From contig NZ_SCVD01000025.1 of the NCBI RefSeq assembly GCF_004297125.1, positions 124,001 to 188,000 on the forward strand: a stretch of 64,000 bases of DNA, written 5' to 3'. The position numbers were made by a program, and so were the translations under genes. Of this stretch, positions 32,679 to 41,047 are shown piece after piece (within the stretch, counting starts at the first letter, position 1; every line of letters starts with the position of its first letter). Below the pieces are notes generated by a model. That model saw only the letters and a program-made list of their open reading frames with translations, was not told the origin of the DNA and made no database searches. This DNA comes from Phenylobacterium sp. (lineage in GTDB: Bacteria; Pseudomonadota; Alphaproteobacteria; Caulobacterales; Caulobacteraceae).

Positions 32679-34238
32679 ATGACAGACGACCCCATCAAGC
32701 TTTTGACCGACATTCCGGCGGTGCATGGACGCACCCGCGGCGACAAGGTCGCCGTCCACTTCGAAGGACGCGACCTGACCTACGCCGAGCTGGACCGGCG
32801 ATCGAGCCAGGTGGCGGGCCTGCTGCAGGCCGCGGGCGTGAAGCCCGGCGACCGCGTCGCCTGGCTGGGGCGCCCGTCGGAGGCCTGGTACGAGATCTTC
32901 TTCGGCGTCGCCAAGGCGCGCGCCTGCTTCGCCCCGATCAACTCGCGGCTGGCGATCCCGGAGATCGCCTTCATCCTCAAGGACTCCAGCGCCGGCGTGT
33001 TCCTGGTGACGCCCGAGTTCTTCGAATGCGCGGTGACGGTGGCCGAGCATGCCGGGCGGCCGGTCAAGGTGATCGCGGTCGGCGGCGAGCACCCTGTCTT
33101 CGAGAGCTACGCAGCCCTGCGCGACGCCGCTCCGGCGCCGAAGCTGGAGGCGCCGCAGGCCACGGACGACGTGCTGCAGCTCTATACCTCGGGCACCACG
33201 GGCCTGCCCAAGGGCGTGCGGCTGACCAACGCCAACTACTCGGCCTTCCTGGGCCTGCGCCACCTAGTGGACGGGTTCTCGTACGGCGCCGACGATACGG
33301 TGCTGATCCTGATGCCGATGTTCCACGTGGCCGGGACCAACATCAGCTTCTCGGGGCTCGCCGCCGGCGGGCGGATCGTGCTGCAGGCCGAGTTCGCCCC
33401 CGCCGCCGTGCTGAAGGCGTTCGGCGAGGAACGGGTCGCCCACGTCTTCCTGGCGCCGGTGATGATCAACGCCCTGCTGCAGACGCCCGGCGTGGAGCAG
33501 GCGGACTTCTCCAGCCTGAGGACCGTGTCCTACGGCGCCTCGCCGATCTCCGAGGCGGTGCTGGCCAGGGCGACCAAGACCTTCGGCTGCGGCTTCATCC
33601 AGTTCTACGGCATGACCGAGACCACCGGCGCGGGCACGACCCTGGCGCCGTCCGAGCACGCGGGCGAGCTGCTGCGCTCCTGCGGCCGGCCGTGGGCGAC
33701 GCTGGAGACGCGGATCGCCGACGAGCAGGGCAACGAGGTTCCACAGGGCGAGATCGGCGAGATCGAGATCCGCGGGCCGATCGTCATGGCCGGCTACTGG
33801 AACCGCCCCGAGGCCACGGCCGAGACGATCCGGCCCGACGGCTGGCTGCGGACCGGTGACGCGGGCTTCATGGACGAGAGCGGCTTCTTCTTCGTCCACG
33901 ACCGGGTCAAGGACATGATCGTGTCGGGGGGCGAGAACGTCTATCCGGCCGAGGTGGAGAACGCGATCCTGGGCTGCCCGGGCGTGGCGGACGCCGCCGT
34001 GATCGGAGTGCCCGACGAGCGCTGGGGCGAGGCGGTGAAGGCCATCGTGGTGGCCGCGCCGGGCCAGGCGCCGGACCCCGCCGCGATCATCGCCTACGCC
34101 CGCGAGCGGATCGCCGCCTACAAGGCCCCGAAGACCGTGGACTTCGTGGACGCCCTGCCCCGCAACCCCTCCGGCAAGGTGCTGCGACGCGAGCTGCGCA
34201 AGCCCTACTGGGAGGGCCGCGACCGCAAGGTCGGGTAG
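32679..34238 (+). CDS. AMP-forming acyl-CoA synthetase / ligase
   Basis: ATG 32679 follows AGGAA by 12 nt. The 519-residue protein has the ANL-family P-loop YTSGTTGLPKGVRLTNANYS, the substrate-binding FYGMTETTGAG, the hinge region GWLRTGDAGFMDE, and the C-terminal catalytic lysine in NPSGKVLRRELRKPYW. This layout is typical of fatty- or aryl-acyl-CoA synthetases (FadD3/FadD13-like). Substrate specificity cannot be read from the sequence. The stop directly abuts the stop of the convergent MFS gene. Confidence 0.9.
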   Translation: MTDDPIKLLTDIPAVHGRTRGDKVAVHFEGRDLTYAELDRRSSQVAGLLQAAGVKPGDRVAWLGRPSEAWYEIFFGVAKARACFAPINSRLAIPEIAFILKDSSAGVFLVTPEFFECAVTVAEHAGRPVKVIAVGGEHPVFESYAALRDAAPAPKLEAPQATDDVLQLYTSGTTGLPKGVRLTNANYSAFLGLRHLVDGFSYGADDTVLILMPMFHVAGTNISFSGLAAGGRIVLQAEFAPAAVLKAFGEERVAHVFLAPVMINALLQTPGVEQADFSSLRTVSYGASPISEAVLARATKTFGCGFIQFYGMTETTGAGTTLAPSEHAGELLRSCGRPWATLETRIADEQGNEVPQGEIGEIEIRGPIVMAGYWNRPEATAETIRPDGWLRTGDAGFMDESGFFFVHDRVKDMIVSGGENVYPAEVENAILGCPGVADAAVIGVPDERWGEAVKAIVVAAPGQAPDPAAIIAYARERIAAYKAPKTVDFVDALPRNPSGKVLRRELRKPYWEGRDRKVG

Positions 34239-35684
34239 CTAGGCGGCGACGTCGGCCCCGCGGTCGAGCGGTTCCGGCCGCGGGCGCGGGGCCAATTTCA
34301 GACGCGAGAGGCTGACCAGCGCCGCCAGCAGGGCCAGAACCGACGCCGTCGCCAGGGCGGTCGTCGCCGCATGGGCGCCCCCCATGTGGAAGAACACCGC
34401 CGTGGTCACGGCGCCGACCGTCTGGCCCAGCAGTCGCGCCGTCGCCAGCGCCCCGCCCGCCGCCCCGCTGCGGTGCATGGGGGCCGAGGTGAGCATCGCG
34501 CGGTTATTGGGTGACTGGAAGAAGCCGAAGCCCAGGCCGCACAGCGCCATCCGCCAGGCGATGTCGAGGTCCGACGCGCCGGGCCGCACCAGCGACAGCG
34601 CGAAGAGACCCACCGCCAGGACGGCGAGCCCTGCGCCGCCCAGGGCGCCGGCGCGATAGCGGTCCGCCAGGCGCCCGGCGATGGGCGCGGCGACGCCCAC
34701 GGCCACGGGCCAGGGCGTCATCAGCAGCCCGGTGGCCACGGCGCTCTTGCCCAGCACGGTCTGGAAATAGAAGGGCAGGCCCACGAAGGCCATCATCTGG
34801 GCGGCGAACGAGACGATCGAGGTGGCGATCGACAGGCCGAAGATCGGGATCCGCAGCAGGTCGAAGGGCACCAGGGGCGCCTCGCGGCTCAGTTCGCGCC
34901 GCACCAGGACGACGCCGGCCGCGGCGCCCACGCCCAGCTTCCACAGGCCGGCCGCAAGCCCTTCGCGCGCCACGCTCTCCGCGCCGGTGATGAGGAAACC
35001 GAAGGTCAGGGCGTTCAGCAGGGCCGAAACCCAGTCGAACCGGCGCGGGGATCCCTCGGTCACCGGCAGGGCGCGGCTGGCCATGGCGATGGCCAGGACG
35101 CCGATGGGCACGTTGATGGCGAACAGCCACTCCCAGGAGGCCCGCGCCAGGATGGCGGCGGCCACCGTGGGGCCGATGGCGGCGGACACCGAGATCACCA
35201 GGGCGTTGAGCCCGATGCCACGGCCCAGCAGCCGCTTCGGATAGGTGAAGCGGACGAGGGCCGAACTGATGCTCATGATCCCGCCCGCGCCCAGGCCCTG
35301 GAGCACCCGCGCGGCGGTGAGCTCCGCCAGAGTGTGGGACAGGGCGCAGCCCAGGGAGCCCAGGGTGAAGACCGCCAGCCCCGCCACGTAGACCCGCCGG
35401 TAGCCCAGGCGGTCGCCGAGCGCGGCCAGCGGCAGCAGGGTGACCGTGATCGCCAGCTGGTAGGCGTTGACGATCCAGATCGACGAGGCGGCGCTGGCGT
35501 CAAGCTCGCCCGCGATGGTGGGCAGGGCCACGTTGGCGATGGCCCCGTCCAGCACCGACATGGTCATGCCCAGCCAGATCGCCGCCACCGACCAGTAGCG
35601 GCGGGGCGTCGGCAGGCCGTCGGGCGTCGCCGGGGCCGGTTGGGCGTCGGTGTCGGCCGTCGGGGCCGCCGGAGGCTGTGGCAT
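34239..35684 (-). CDS. MFS drug exporter, DHA2 (EmrB/QacA) family
   Basis: The 481-residue protein has 14 predicted TM helices. A Pro/Ala-rich cytoplasmic N-terminus of about 28 residues is followed by TM1 with motif D1 VLDGAIANVALPTIAGELDA, motif A LGDRLGYRRVYVAG and motif C-like GPTVAAAILARASWEWLFAI. These mark the 14-TM proton-antiporter group that exports lipophilic drugs. No EmrA-like adaptor is adjacent, so it may act alone. The GST gene lies 33 nt upstream on the same strand, so the order GST-exporter fits a shared detoxification transcript. Confidence 0.9.
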   Translation of the reverse strand: MPQPPAAPTADTDAQPAPATPDGLPTPRRYWSVAAIWLGMTMSVLDGAIANVALPTIAGELDASAASSIWIVNAYQLAITVTLLPLAALGDRLGYRRVYVAGLAVFTLGSLGCALSHTLAELTAARVLQGLGAGGIMSISSALVRFTYPKRLLGRGIGLNALVISVSAAIGPTVAAAILARASWEWLFAINVPIGVLAIAMASRALPVTEGSPRRFDWVSALLNALTFGFLITGAESVAREGLAAGLWKLGVGAAAGVVLVRRELSREAPLVPFDLLRIPIFGLSIATSIVSFAAQMMAFVGLPFYFQTVLGKSAVATGLLMTPWPVAVGVAAPIAGRLADRYRAGALGGAGLAVLAVGLFALSLVRPGASDLDIAWRMALCGLGFGFFQSPNNRAMLTSAPMHRSGAAGGALATARLLGQTVGAVTTAVFFHMGGAHAATTALATASVLALLAALVSLSRLKLAPRPRPEPLDRGADVAA

Positions 35685-35717
35685 CAGGCGATCAATCCCT
35701 CAGCGGCGGTTTGGATC

Positions 35718-36332
35718 TCAGGCGCTGGCCGCGGCGCTGGGCCGCGCCTTCACCCGGGCGAACCAGTCCCCGATCCGGGCGAACTTCGGATCCAGGGGCT
35801 GTCCCACCGCGCCGCCGAAGTCGAGGAAGGCGAACAGCAGGATGTCGGCCAGGGTGAAACGACCGCCGGCGACCCAGGGGCCGACCATGTTGGCGTCGAG
35901 CCAGGCGACACCGTCCTGGGCCATGGCCTTCAGCCCGGGCGCGGCCTCGGGCACGCACAGCATGCGCGGCTCGAACATCGCCAGGCCCTCGGCGAACCGG
36001 AAACCGTTGGCCAGGGGCTCGCAGACCTTGAGGTCGACGCGGCGGGTCCACATGCGCGTGTTGGCGCGCTCCTCGGCGTTCGTGCCGATCAGCGGCGGGT
36101 TGGGTGTGATCTCCTCAAGGTACTCGCAGATGGCGGTGACCTCGGTGACGACCGCGCCGCTCTCCAGCGCGAGGGCCGGGGTCTGGCCGGCCGGATTGAC
36201 CGCCAGAAAGGGCTCGCGGCGGTTCTCGCCGGCCCGCAGGTCCACCTCGATCCGTTCGACGTCCAGGCCCTTCTCGGCCAGGAACATCTTCACGACGCGC
36301 GGATTCGGGCCGATCGAATTGTACAGTTTCAT
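35718..36332 (-). CDS. Glutathione S-transferase
   Basis: The 204-residue protein has a thioredoxin-fold N-terminal domain (MKLYNSIGPNPRVVKMFLAE, with the cis-Pro segment VNPAGQTPALALESGAVVTE) and an all-helical C-terminal domain (about 90-200) with FTLADILLFAFLDF. Ser6 in the first loop is the likely glutathione-activating residue, but this is an estimate. The substrate is unknown. It probably leads a two-gene transcript with the MFS exporter. Confidence 0.9.
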   Translation of the reverse strand: MKLYNSIGPNPRVVKMFLAEKGLDVERIEVDLRAGENRREPFLAVNPAGQTPALALESGAVVTEVTAICEYLEEITPNPPLIGTNAEERANTRMWTRRVDLKVCEPLANGFRFAEGLAMFEPRMLCVPEAAPGLKAMAQDGVAWLDANMVGPWVAGGRFTLADILLFAFLDFGGAVGQPLDPKFARIGDWFARVKARPSAAASA

Positions 36333-36430
36333 GGTTCCCCTTCCCTGTTCTCGAATACGTGATCCTGTCTAGCATCGTGGCACGGCCGCGGGGTGGAATC
36401 ACTCGCCTGGAAGGCGTATAAGCAGCGCCC

Positions 36431-36661
36431 ATGCAAGAGCGCAGTTTCCGCCAGGATCTGACGGGCTCGGACGAGAGTCTCGACGATCTCATGTCGCGCC
36501 TGAAGGCTCAGCTTTCGCGGCCCAAGGCGTGGCCCATTCGCAATCCCCCTTCGGATTTCGATCACTTCGTGACCTCCCGCCGGCCCCGCGGCGGCGCAGG
36601 CGGCGCCGAGGCCCCCCTGCCCAAACCCGATCGTGGCCTGGCGGACTGCCACGCCCACTAG
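36431..36661 (+). CDS. Small hypothetical protein
   Basis: A 76-residue, hydrophilic frame starting MQERSFRQDLTGSDESLDDL; the C-terminal third is Gly/Pro/Arg-rich. Third codon positions are GC-rich as in real genes here, and a GGAAGG lies about 17 nt upstream, which is far for a ribosome-binding site. There is no recognisable domain. It lies alone between the divergent GST gene and the convergent gene at 36673-37155. Confidence 0.45.
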   Translation: MQERSFRQDLTGSDESLDDLMSRLKAQLSRPKAWPIRNPPSDFDHFVTSRRPRGGAGGAEAPLPKPDRGLADCHAH

Positions 36662-36672
36662 GGTCCCGGCGT

Positions 36673-37155
36673 CTATCGGGACGTCAGGTTCTTCATGTTG
36701 AAGTTCGAGGCCATGACGCAACGCGCCTGACCGTGCGGCGCGCCGACGGTCGCCGGCTGGCCGGGGCCGGGGTCGAAATACCATTCGCCCTTGGGGGTGG
36801 TGACCTTCAGCGACCTGGGGCTGGTGAACTGGCAGACGGGATAGACCTCGGTCCCCCAACCCGCGCCGTAGCGCAGGGAGCGACAGTCCATGTGGCCGAA
36901 CTGGCGGGCGAAGGTGACGCCTTCATAGAGGGTGGCCTTCTTGACCTTGAGGCCGCGCGCCTCGAACTGGGCCTTGGTCAGGCTGGGGCATGGCGGCCCA
37001 TCGACCGTGGCTTCACGGGCCAGGAAGAGCGCGGCGTCCCGCTTGCCCAGATAGCTCTGCGACAGGAACCAGCCCGGAAGCCCCACCGCGATCGCCGCCG
37101 CGACGCCGAGGGTGACCTTCTGGCCATTGGTCAGACGCCGCTTGCGCACCCGCAT
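36673..37155 (-). CDS. Membrane-anchored hypothetical protein
   Basis: The 160-residue protein has a basic N-terminus (MRVRKRRLTNGQK) and one TM helix at about 14-34, followed by a periplasmic domain with four Cys residues (in PPCPS, MDCRS, PVCQF, ARCVM) that could form two disulfides. I do not recognise the fold. The Cys pattern and single anchor suggest an envelope protein. Confidence 0.65.
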   Translation of the reverse strand: MRVRKRRLTNGQKVTLGVAAAIAVGLPGWFLSQSYLGKRDAALFLAREATVDGPPCPSLTKAQFEARGLKVKKATLYEGVTFARQFGHMDCRSLRYGAGWGTEVYPVCQFTSPRSLKVTTPKGEWYFDPGPGQPATVGAPHGQARCVMASNFNMKNLTSR

Positions 37156-37225
37156 TCAGGAGACTCCGCGAACCACTGCGAATTACATTCGTAAAGCGCA
37201 GCGGCGCGGGACGCTACGGAAAACC

Positions 37226-38716
37226 TCAGGCCGCAATCTTCTCCGGCGCCTTGGCGGCTTCGCCGACGCGGTTGGTGAAGCGCAGGACGCCGTCGTCCAG
37301 CTTGGCGTAGCGCAGGTTCATCAGGTCCTTGGCGTAGTTCTGGTCCAGGCGCCACGGGGCCTTGTTCCCCTGTTTCGGGAACTTCGCCATGGCCCGCTGG
37401 ACGTAGCCGGACGAGAAGTCCAGCCACGGCTCGAACTGGACGGACGGGTCGGTATTGACCGGCGTCGCCTGACGCAGGCCGGTCTTCTTCATGTGGTTCA
37501 GCACGCGGCAGACGTACTCGCACGTCAGGTCGCACTTCAGCGTCCAGGAGGCGTTGGTGTAGCCGAAGGCCGAGGCCATGTTCGGCACGCCTTCGTACAT
37601 CATGCCCTTGTAAGAGAGCGTCTGGGACGCATCCACGCGCCGGCCGTCGACGCTGACCTCGACGCCGTTCCAGACCTCGAGGACCAGGCCGGTGGCGCTG
37701 ACCACGACGTCGGCCTCCAGCTCCTGGCCCGAGGTCAGCCGGATGCCCGTCTCGGTGAAGGTCGCGATGTGGTCGGTGACCACGGAGGCCCGGCCGGCCC
37801 GGATCTGCTGGAACATGTCGGCGTCCGGCACGAGACAGAGGCGCTGGTCCCAGGGGTTGTAGGTGGGCGTGAAGTGCTTATCGACGTCGTAGTCGGGGCC
37901 GAGTTGCTCGCGGACCATCTTCAGGATGTTGGCCTTCACGGCGGCCGGCTTCTCGCGGGCCATCTTGAAGAAGTACATGCCGAACAGGACGTTGCGCCAC
38001 CGGACGATGTCATAGGCCAGCTTGCCCGGCAGCCACTTGCGCAGGGCGTTGGCCATCTTGTCCTCGGCCGGGCGGCTGACGACGTAGGTGGGTGAGCGCT
38101 GCAGCATGGTGACGTGGGCGGCGGTCTTGGCCATCTCCGGCACCAGGGTCACCGCCGTGGCGCCCGAGCCGATCACCACGACCTTCTTTCCGGAATAGTC
38201 GAGATCCTTGGGCCACTTCTGCGGGTGGACCAGGGCGCCCTTGAAGCTCTCGACGCCCGGGAAGTCGGGGGTGTAGCCGCCCTCGTAGGAATAGTAGCCG
38301 CCGCAGAGGAACAGGAAGCTGCAGGTGAAGCGCTGGGTCTTGCCGGCGACCTCGGCCTCGACCGTCCAGGCCGCGGCCTCGGTGGACCAGCTTACGCGCT
38401 TGACCATGTGGCCATAGCGGATGTGGCGGTCGATGCCGTTCTCGGCCGCCGTGGTCCGCACGTAGTTCAGGATCGAGGGGCCGTCGGCGATGGCCTTGGC
38501 CTCGGTCCACGGCTTGAAGGCGTAGCCCAGGGTGTACATGTCGCTGTCCGAGCGGATGCCCGGATAGCGGAACAGGTCCCAGGTGCCGCCGATGGCATCG
38601 CGGCCTTCGAGGATGGCGAACGACCGGTCCGGGCAGGCGGTCTTCAGATGATAGCCCGCGCCCACGCCGGAAAGCCCGGCCCCAACGATCACCACGTCGA
38701 AGTGCTCGGTCGTCAT
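37226..38716 (-). CDS. Flavin-containing monooxygenase, Baeyer-Villiger type
   Basis: Translation starts at ATG 38716 with a GGGGCGGA stretch upstream; the frame extends further but without a site. The 496-residue protein has the FAD-binding motif VIVGAGLSGVGAGYHL at the N-terminus, the NADP motif VVVIGSGATAVTL, and between them FKGALVHPQKWP, an exact match to the type I Baeyer-Villiger fingerprint FxGxxxHxxxWP. It oxidises ketones to esters with NADPH and O2; the natural substrate is unknown. It is divergent from the small gene at 38904. Confidence 0.92.
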   Translation of the reverse strand: MTTEHFDVVIVGAGLSGVGAGYHLKTACPDRSFAILEGRDAIGGTWDLFRYPGIRSDSDMYTLGYAFKPWTEAKAIADGPSILNYVRTTAAENGIDRHIRYGHMVKRVSWSTEAAAWTVEAEVAGKTQRFTCSFLFLCGGYYSYEGGYTPDFPGVESFKGALVHPQKWPKDLDYSGKKVVVIGSGATAVTLVPEMAKTAAHVTMLQRSPTYVVSRPAEDKMANALRKWLPGKLAYDIVRWRNVLFGMYFFKMAREKPAAVKANILKMVREQLGPDYDVDKHFTPTYNPWDQRLCLVPDADMFQQIRAGRASVVTDHIATFTETGIRLTSGQELEADVVVSATGLVLEVWNGVEVSVDGRRVDASQTLSYKGMMYEGVPNMASAFGYTNASWTLKCDLTCEYVCRVLNHMKKTGLRQATPVNTDPSVQFEPWLDFSSGYVQRAMAKFPKQGNKAPWRLDQNYAKDLMNLRYAKLDDGVLRFTNRVGEAAKAPEKIAA

Positions 38717-38903
38717 GCGAAATCCGCCCCTTTGGTTCTTTGGACGCAAAATAACTGAACACCGATCACTTACCAGCGGGAATCGTGACGCGGGGTCAAG
38801 CCCGGGACGCCGGGGCTCGGAGGTTGTCCACTTTCGCCGATATCCCGCCCCTCTCCGGCCGCCAATGCCGGTCACAGGGGCGTCCTCACCGCGGGGATAC
38901 GCC

Positions 38904-39095
38904 ATGGTCGATCGCTTGGACGACAGAACGCCGGCGCAGCGGCGGCGCCAGCCCTCGCTCCAGGAGCTGGCGGCGCGCCGTCAGTCGGAGCGCGGGCGGT
39001 TCGGCAGATTGGGCCGGCTGCGGTCGTGGCGAACGACCCTGGTCGGCGTACTGGCCCTGATCCTGCTGGCGCTCTGGATGGCCCTGACCCGGTGA
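38904..39095 (+). CDS. Small tail-anchored membrane protein
   Basis: This 63-residue frame has an Arg/Gln-rich cytoplasmic part (about 1-44) and a single C-terminal TM segment TLVGVLALILLALWMALTR, the pattern of a tail-anchored protein. The Arg-rich N-terminus (RRRQPSLQELAARRQ) could bind nucleic acid or lipids. I do not recognise it. The start lacks a strong ribosome-binding site, so confidence is limited. Confidence 0.5.
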   Translation: MVDRLDDRTPAQRRRQPSLQELAARRQSERGRFGRLGRLRSWRTTLVGVLALILLALWMALTR

Positions 39096-39171
39096 GCCGC
39101 GGCCCCGCGCCTCACTCGCGCCACGCCGTCGTGGCCATGCTACGTTCATATCTGACGTGCGAGGTTGGAGC

Positions 39172-39567
39172 ATGCGTACCTGGATCGCCGCCGCCGCCGT
39201 GGGCCTGATCGCGACCGCCGCCTCGGCGCAGTCGACCTCGAAGCCCCTTCCGTCCGTCTCACCGACGCCCAAGGCGTCTGCGCCGGCCAAGCCGAAGCCC
39301 AGGCCCAGCTATTATCTCCAGGAACCCACCGCCGACGGGATCGCGGCGCCCGTTGGCGCCGGTGCGTCGACGGGCAGTTCCCCGGCGGCGTCGATGTGGG
39401 CGCCGGCGGCGAGCGCCGCTCCGAGCATCGCCCCGCCCGAGGCCGACCCCAGCGCCGTGCCGCAACTCTTCAGCTCGACGCAGTTCAACACCGGCGCGGC
39501 GGTCCAGCCGGGCTTCGAGGCCGCCAAGACCTGCACGGGCGAAGGCCTGGCTCGCATCTGCAAATGA
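39172..39567 (+). CDS. Secreted Ala/Pro-rich hypothetical protein
   Basis: The ATG at 39172 follows GAGG at 39161-39164; an in-frame GTG at 39157 is the alternative. The N-terminus is a signal peptide (RTWIAAAAVGLIATAASA, then QS). The mature part is rich in Pro, Ala and Ser, low-complexity, with two Cys residues near the end (KTCTGEGLARICK) that may form a disulfide. It is likely periplasmic. I do not know its function. Confidence 0.65.
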   Translation: MRTWIAAAAVGLIATAASAQSTSKPLPSVSPTPKASAPAKPKPRPSYYLQEPTADGIAAPVGAGASTGSSPAASMWAPAASAAPSIAPPEADPSAVPQLFSSTQFNTGAAVQPGFEAAKTCTGEGLARICK

Positions 39568-39650
39568 GCTTGGATTGATCCGCGGCCCCGGCCGACCGGC
39601 GGCTTGCGGGATCCCGGGTTCGCCCCAGCGTCGAGACAGCTGGGGAAAGA

Positions 39651-39740
39651 TGGCGGTGACGCAGGGATTCGAACCCTGGATACGCTTTCACGTATGACGA
39701 TTTAGCAAACCGTTGCCTTCAGCCACTCGGCCACGTCACC
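39651..39740 (-). tRNA. tRNA-Ser (anticodon GCU), CCA encoded
   Basis: The minus strand reads GGTGACG (acceptor), a D arm, the anticodon stem-loop ACGGT-TTGCTAA-ATCGT with anticodon GCT, a long variable arm ATACG-tgaaag-CGTAT as required for class II tRNAs, the T arm CAGGG-TTCGAAT-CCCTG and acceptor partner CGTCACC. Discriminator G and CCA (39651-39653) are encoded. It decodes AGC and AGU. Confidence 0.97.
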
Positions 39741-39894
39741 GGGTCGCAGGCGCCTAGGCTCCCGCGGAGGGCGGTTATTAGCGGACGAAGGGCGATCTGC
39801 CTAGCCGGTTGCGCAGACCCGCGTCATGTCGGGCCGCACGGCGTCTCACACCCCTGCCCGGCGATCGCCGCCGGGCTCGGGCGTGGTTAAGCGA

Positions 39895-40167
39895 TCAGCC
39901 CTGGGCCAGCCATTGACGCGCCTGGCGCTGGGCCTCGGCCACGTCTTCGGACGCCATCTCTTCCGAGATCTCCTTGCGATAGACCTTGGCTTCGAGGCTT
40001 CCGCGCATGGCCGCCAGGTTGAACAGCATGTGCGCCGAAACATAATCGAGCGGCGCCCCGCCCTGACCCGTCGAATAGAGCAGGCCCATGCGGAACAATT
40101 CGTCGCCCGTCGCCTCCGGAGTCGGCAGCGGCAGGCCATCGGACTTCATGTCGATGCTCGCCAGCAT
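39895..40167 (-). CDS. Small SEL1-repeat-like protein
   Basis: ATG 40167 is preceded by AAGGAAGA about 5 nt away, so the longer frame from 40278 is not used. The 90-residue product contains FRMGLLYSTGQGGAPLDYVS and AHMLFNLAAMRGSLEA, a match to the SEL1-like helical repeat (G-x-G-V-x-x-D-x-x-x-A-x-x-x-F-x-x-A-A). The C-terminus is a charged helix. Such short proteins occur throughout Caulobacterales; function unknown. Confidence 0.7.
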   Translation of the reverse strand: MLASIDMKSDGLPLPTPEATGDELFRMGLLYSTGQGGAPLDYVSAHMLFNLAAMRGSLEAKVYRKEISEEMASEDVAEAQRQARQWLAQG

Positions 40168-40498
40168 TGTCTTCTTCCTTGCGAGGTCGGCGGGCTCGCT
40201 TTTCGAACCCTTCACCGGCCTACCAGCGAAGAGAACCAACTTTGGGCTGAACACATGGTTAAAGGCGTCGTTGTCCAATTGTCAGGAATGGCCCCTGGGA
40301 CATTCGACCGCACCCGTTCGATGAACGCGCCTCAGCGGGGGGCGGGCCCGGACGGGGCCCTTGCATCCGACTCGATCACCTTGATCTATGGCGGGCGCCG
40401 TGTCCTAGCGATCCGTCGGCGGGCCCCGCGCAGGAGAAGTCCATGACAACGGCGCGTTCAGGGAGAGTTCAGACGCGCCCCGGGATAATCGTCGCAAG
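40168..40498. other. 331-bp intergenic region
   Basis: It lies between the divergent SEL1-like and RcnB-like genes and should hold both promoters. I see a TTAA in GGTTAAAG (near 40258) but no full CtrA box and no EcfG match. The open frames here are Arg/Pro-rich and unconvincing. Confidence 0.4.
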
Positions 40499-41047
40499 AT
40501 GAAACGCGTCCTCCTCTTGATGGCGGCGGCGGCCAGCGTGGCGACCGCCATGCCCCTGGCGGCCCCGGCCTTCGCCCGCGACGGCGACCAGGGCCGGCGC
40601 GCGGAGCGTCACGAGGGCCGTGGCGGCGGCCCGCGGGCCGATCGCGGCGGGGAGCCCCGCGGCCAGGATCGCGGCGAGGGTCAGGACCAGCGCCAGGCTC
40701 AGGATCGCGGCGGCCCGCGCTGGCAGGCCCCGGCGCCCCGGCGCTATGACGAAGGCGATCGGCGCCGTTACGAGGCCCCGCCCCCGCGCTACGAGGAACC
40801 TCGCCGATATGACGACCGGCCGCGCCCCAACTACATGGAAGGGCCCCGGCCGAACTACATGAGCCCGGCCCCCGGCGTCGCCGCCCGGCGCGGCTACGCG
40901 CCCGACAGCTTCCGCGGCGGGGTGGTGGACGACTACCGCCGCTACCGCCTGCGGCCGCCGCCCCAGGGCTACGACTGGGTGCGCATGGGCAACGGCTTCG
41001 CCCTGGTGGAGCGTGGCAGCGGCCGGATCTTCGACCGGGTGAACTAA
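40499..41047 (+). CDS. RcnB-family periplasmic protein with Arg/Gly/Asp-rich region
   Basis: The 182-residue protein has a signal peptide (MKRVLLLMAAAASV... ending PAFA), then about 85 residues rich in Arg, Gly, Asp and Gln (for example GEGQDQRQAQDRGGPRW) and Tyr-rich repeats such as RPNYMEGPRPNYM. The C-terminal 45 residues (YRRYRLRPPPQGYDWVRMGN, FALVERGSGRIFDRV) match the RcnB/YohN domain, linked in E. coli to Ni/Co homeostasis. The exact role here is open; metal-resistance genes are not adjacent. Its stop overlaps the gatB stop by 4 nt on the other strand. Confidence 0.85.
   Translation: MKRVLLLMAAAASVATAMPLAAPAFARDGDQGRRAERHEGRGGGPRADRGGEPRGQDRGEGQDQRQAQDRGGPRWQAPAPRRYDEGDRRRYEAPPPRYEEPRRYDDRPRPNYMEGPRPNYMSPAPGVAARRGYAPDSFRGGVVDDYRRYRLRPPPQGYDWVRMGNGFALVERGSGRIFDRVN

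Noticed and set aside
38717..38905. N-terminal extension of the monooxygenase
   Set aside because: The extra 63 residues are Arg/Gly/Pro-rich; the FAD motif begins right after ATG 38716, as in the family.
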